A DNA stretch of 64,000 nt from Gemmatimonadota bacterium (lineage in GTDB: Bacteria > Gemmatimonadota > Gemmatimonadetes > Longimicrobiales > Gaopeijiaceae). The notes beneath the pieces are model-generated. The model was not told where the DNA came from. It did no database searches and worked only from the letters and a program-made list of their open reading frames with translations. The stretch covers positions 1-64,000 of the forward strand of contig JADFSR010000008.1 of NCBI GenBank assembly GCA_022560615.1. Direction: 5' to 3'. The first letter of the stretch is position 1, and each line of letters starts with the position of its first letter. Positions 63,500-64,000 of this stretch are shown here, one piece after another. Both the position numbers and the translations under genes were made by a program.

Positions 63500-63635
63500 C
63501 GAGGTCCAGCCCACCGACCCGGTGAGCGTGCTGGTCGCGGCGGGGGCTTTGCTCACGGCGGGGATGCTGGCGGCACTCGTACCGGCAGTGCGCGCCAGTT
63601 CGACCGATCCCGCGGTGGCGCTGCGGGCTGAGTAG
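63500..63635 (+). pseudogene. C-terminal scrap of a MacB/FtsX-type ABC permease
   Basis: The frame reads EVQPTDPVSVLVAAGALLTA, then MLAALVPAVRASSTDPAVAL and RAE with stop. This is the last helix and the conserved P-A-RAS-DP-ALRAE ending of FtsX-like permeases. Nothing upstream in this frame belongs to the family, so only about 40 residues survive. Confidence 0.7.
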
Positions 63636-63647
63636 TGGACGCGCTCG

Positions 63648-64000
63648 CTACTGCATGCGATTCCACGCCGCCTGCAACATCGACAGGCTGTACGGTGAGC
63701 CTGTGAACAGCCCCTCCGGATACGTCCGATACTGGGCCATGTCCCGGTAGATCGCGTCGGCCTCGTACAGGTTCACGCCCATGCCGGCGAGGTACTGGAG
63801 CCGCAGGTTTCGGTCGCGCGTCACCTCGGCGTCGGCGAGCCACGGATCGATCTCGGGCTTCTTCACGGCAAATGTCGCCATGAGCTCAGCCACGGAGTTG
63901 AAGCCCACCTCCGCGAGCGACCGCGCGACCAGCGCATACTCAGGGGACCTCAGCTTGGCCTCGATGGCGTCGAGGTCGATGACGGTCGGCTCCGCTTGGC
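63648..64000 (-). CDS. C-terminal part of a gene running off the window (spermidine synthase-like?)
   Basis: The minus-strand frame is open from the window edge to the stop at 63648: DLDAIEAKLRSPEYALVARS, VGFNSVAELMATFAVKKPEI, then NLRLQYLAGMGVNLYEADAI. It resembles the tail of fused membrane/spermidine-synthase proteins, in which a leucine-rich ELMATF block precedes a RD-RLQYLA block. The similarity is weak and the N-terminal part is not visible. Confidence 0.5.
   Translation of the reverse strand, partial: QAEPTVIDLDAIEAKLRSPEYALVARSLAEVGFNSVAELMATFAVKKPEIDPWLADAEVTRDRNLRLQYLAGMGVNLYEADAIYRDMAQYRTYPEGLFTGSPYSLSMLQAAWNRMQ

Noticed and set aside
1-64000. CRISPR array
   Set aside because: No set of regularly spaced repeats with unique spacers was found; the tandem repeats at stop codons are too short and lack spacers.
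1-64000. tRNA or rRNA genes
   Set aside because: No TTCGA-type T-arm with matching acceptor stem, and no rRNA core sequence, was recognised by eye; a covariance-model scan would be needed to exclude a divergent tRNA.

Overview
High-GC Gram-negative-type chromosomal segment. The gene content is a complete 14-subunit complex I, lipoproteins and a TonB-dependent receptor, an RND pump, several exported hydrolases and repeat proteins, and a Ku/LigD pair. This set most resembles Gemmatimonadota or a neighbouring high-GC lineage. That assignment is inference from gene style only; no rRNA or tRNA gene was recognised in the window.

Layout. (1) 1-3.1 kb is accessory debris: an IS110-type transposase fragment cut by the window edge, a beheaded isoprenylcysteine-methyltransferase-like gene, a HepT remnant, an intact mazEF-type toxin-antitoxin pair with a 16-bp perfect palindrome in front of it, and a decayed group II intron whose reverse transcriptase has lost its palm and is frameshifted but whose domain V hairpin is still visible. 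(2) 3.2-11.9 kb holds exported and metabolic genes in divergent and convergent pairs: an M14 zinc carboxypeptidase, a Big_2/LVIVD surface protein, glutamine-dependent NAD synthetase and an S41 protease with an internal in-frame duplication. (3) 11.97-41.9 kb is one unbroken minus-strand run of 31 genes over about 30 kb. In transcription order it is nuoA-N, a phosphohexomutase, a UPF0182 membrane protein, sucCD, a CBS protein, ndk, a YceD/DUF177 protein, rpmF, plsX, fabH, fabD, fabG, acpP, fabF, ispF, dedA and xerD. Start and stop codons often overlap (ATGA, GTGA, TGATG). The run links respiration, the TCA cycle, nucleotide balance and fatty-acid/phospholipid synthesis. The only sizeable internal gap is a highly structured 160-bp element between nuoL and nuoM. 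(4) 42.4-44.8 kb has a pseudopilin pair divergent from a DtxR-type regulator and a uridine kinase. (5) 44.9-55.1 kb is an envelope operon (outer-membrane factor, adaptor, RND permease, TonB receptor, lipoprotein) facing a regulator that carries two TetR-type HTH domains in tandem, with a 35-bp dyad between them. (6) 55.2-61.8 kb has a PLP deaminase/desulfhydrase-like enzyme, then LigD, an NmrA-like protein, Ku and a MerR-HTH/TPR protein, which together form a non-homologous end-joining neighbourhood. (7) The right end has a POT peptide transporter, a scrap of an ABC permease and a partial gene running off the window.

The most unusual structural signal is a set of short GC-rich or CTAG-containing repeats that begin exactly at TAG stop codons of unrelated genes (LVIVD protein, S41 protease, fabG, pseudopilin, uridine kinase, lipoprotein, RND permease, MerR-TPR). 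Two of them form an 18-bp perfect inverted repeat bracketing the TonB receptor/lipoprotein cassette. The other candidates for a second look are the nuoL-nuoM element, the double-HTH regulator with its dyad, and the apparently chimeric intron reverse transcriptase. No CRISPR array was seen.
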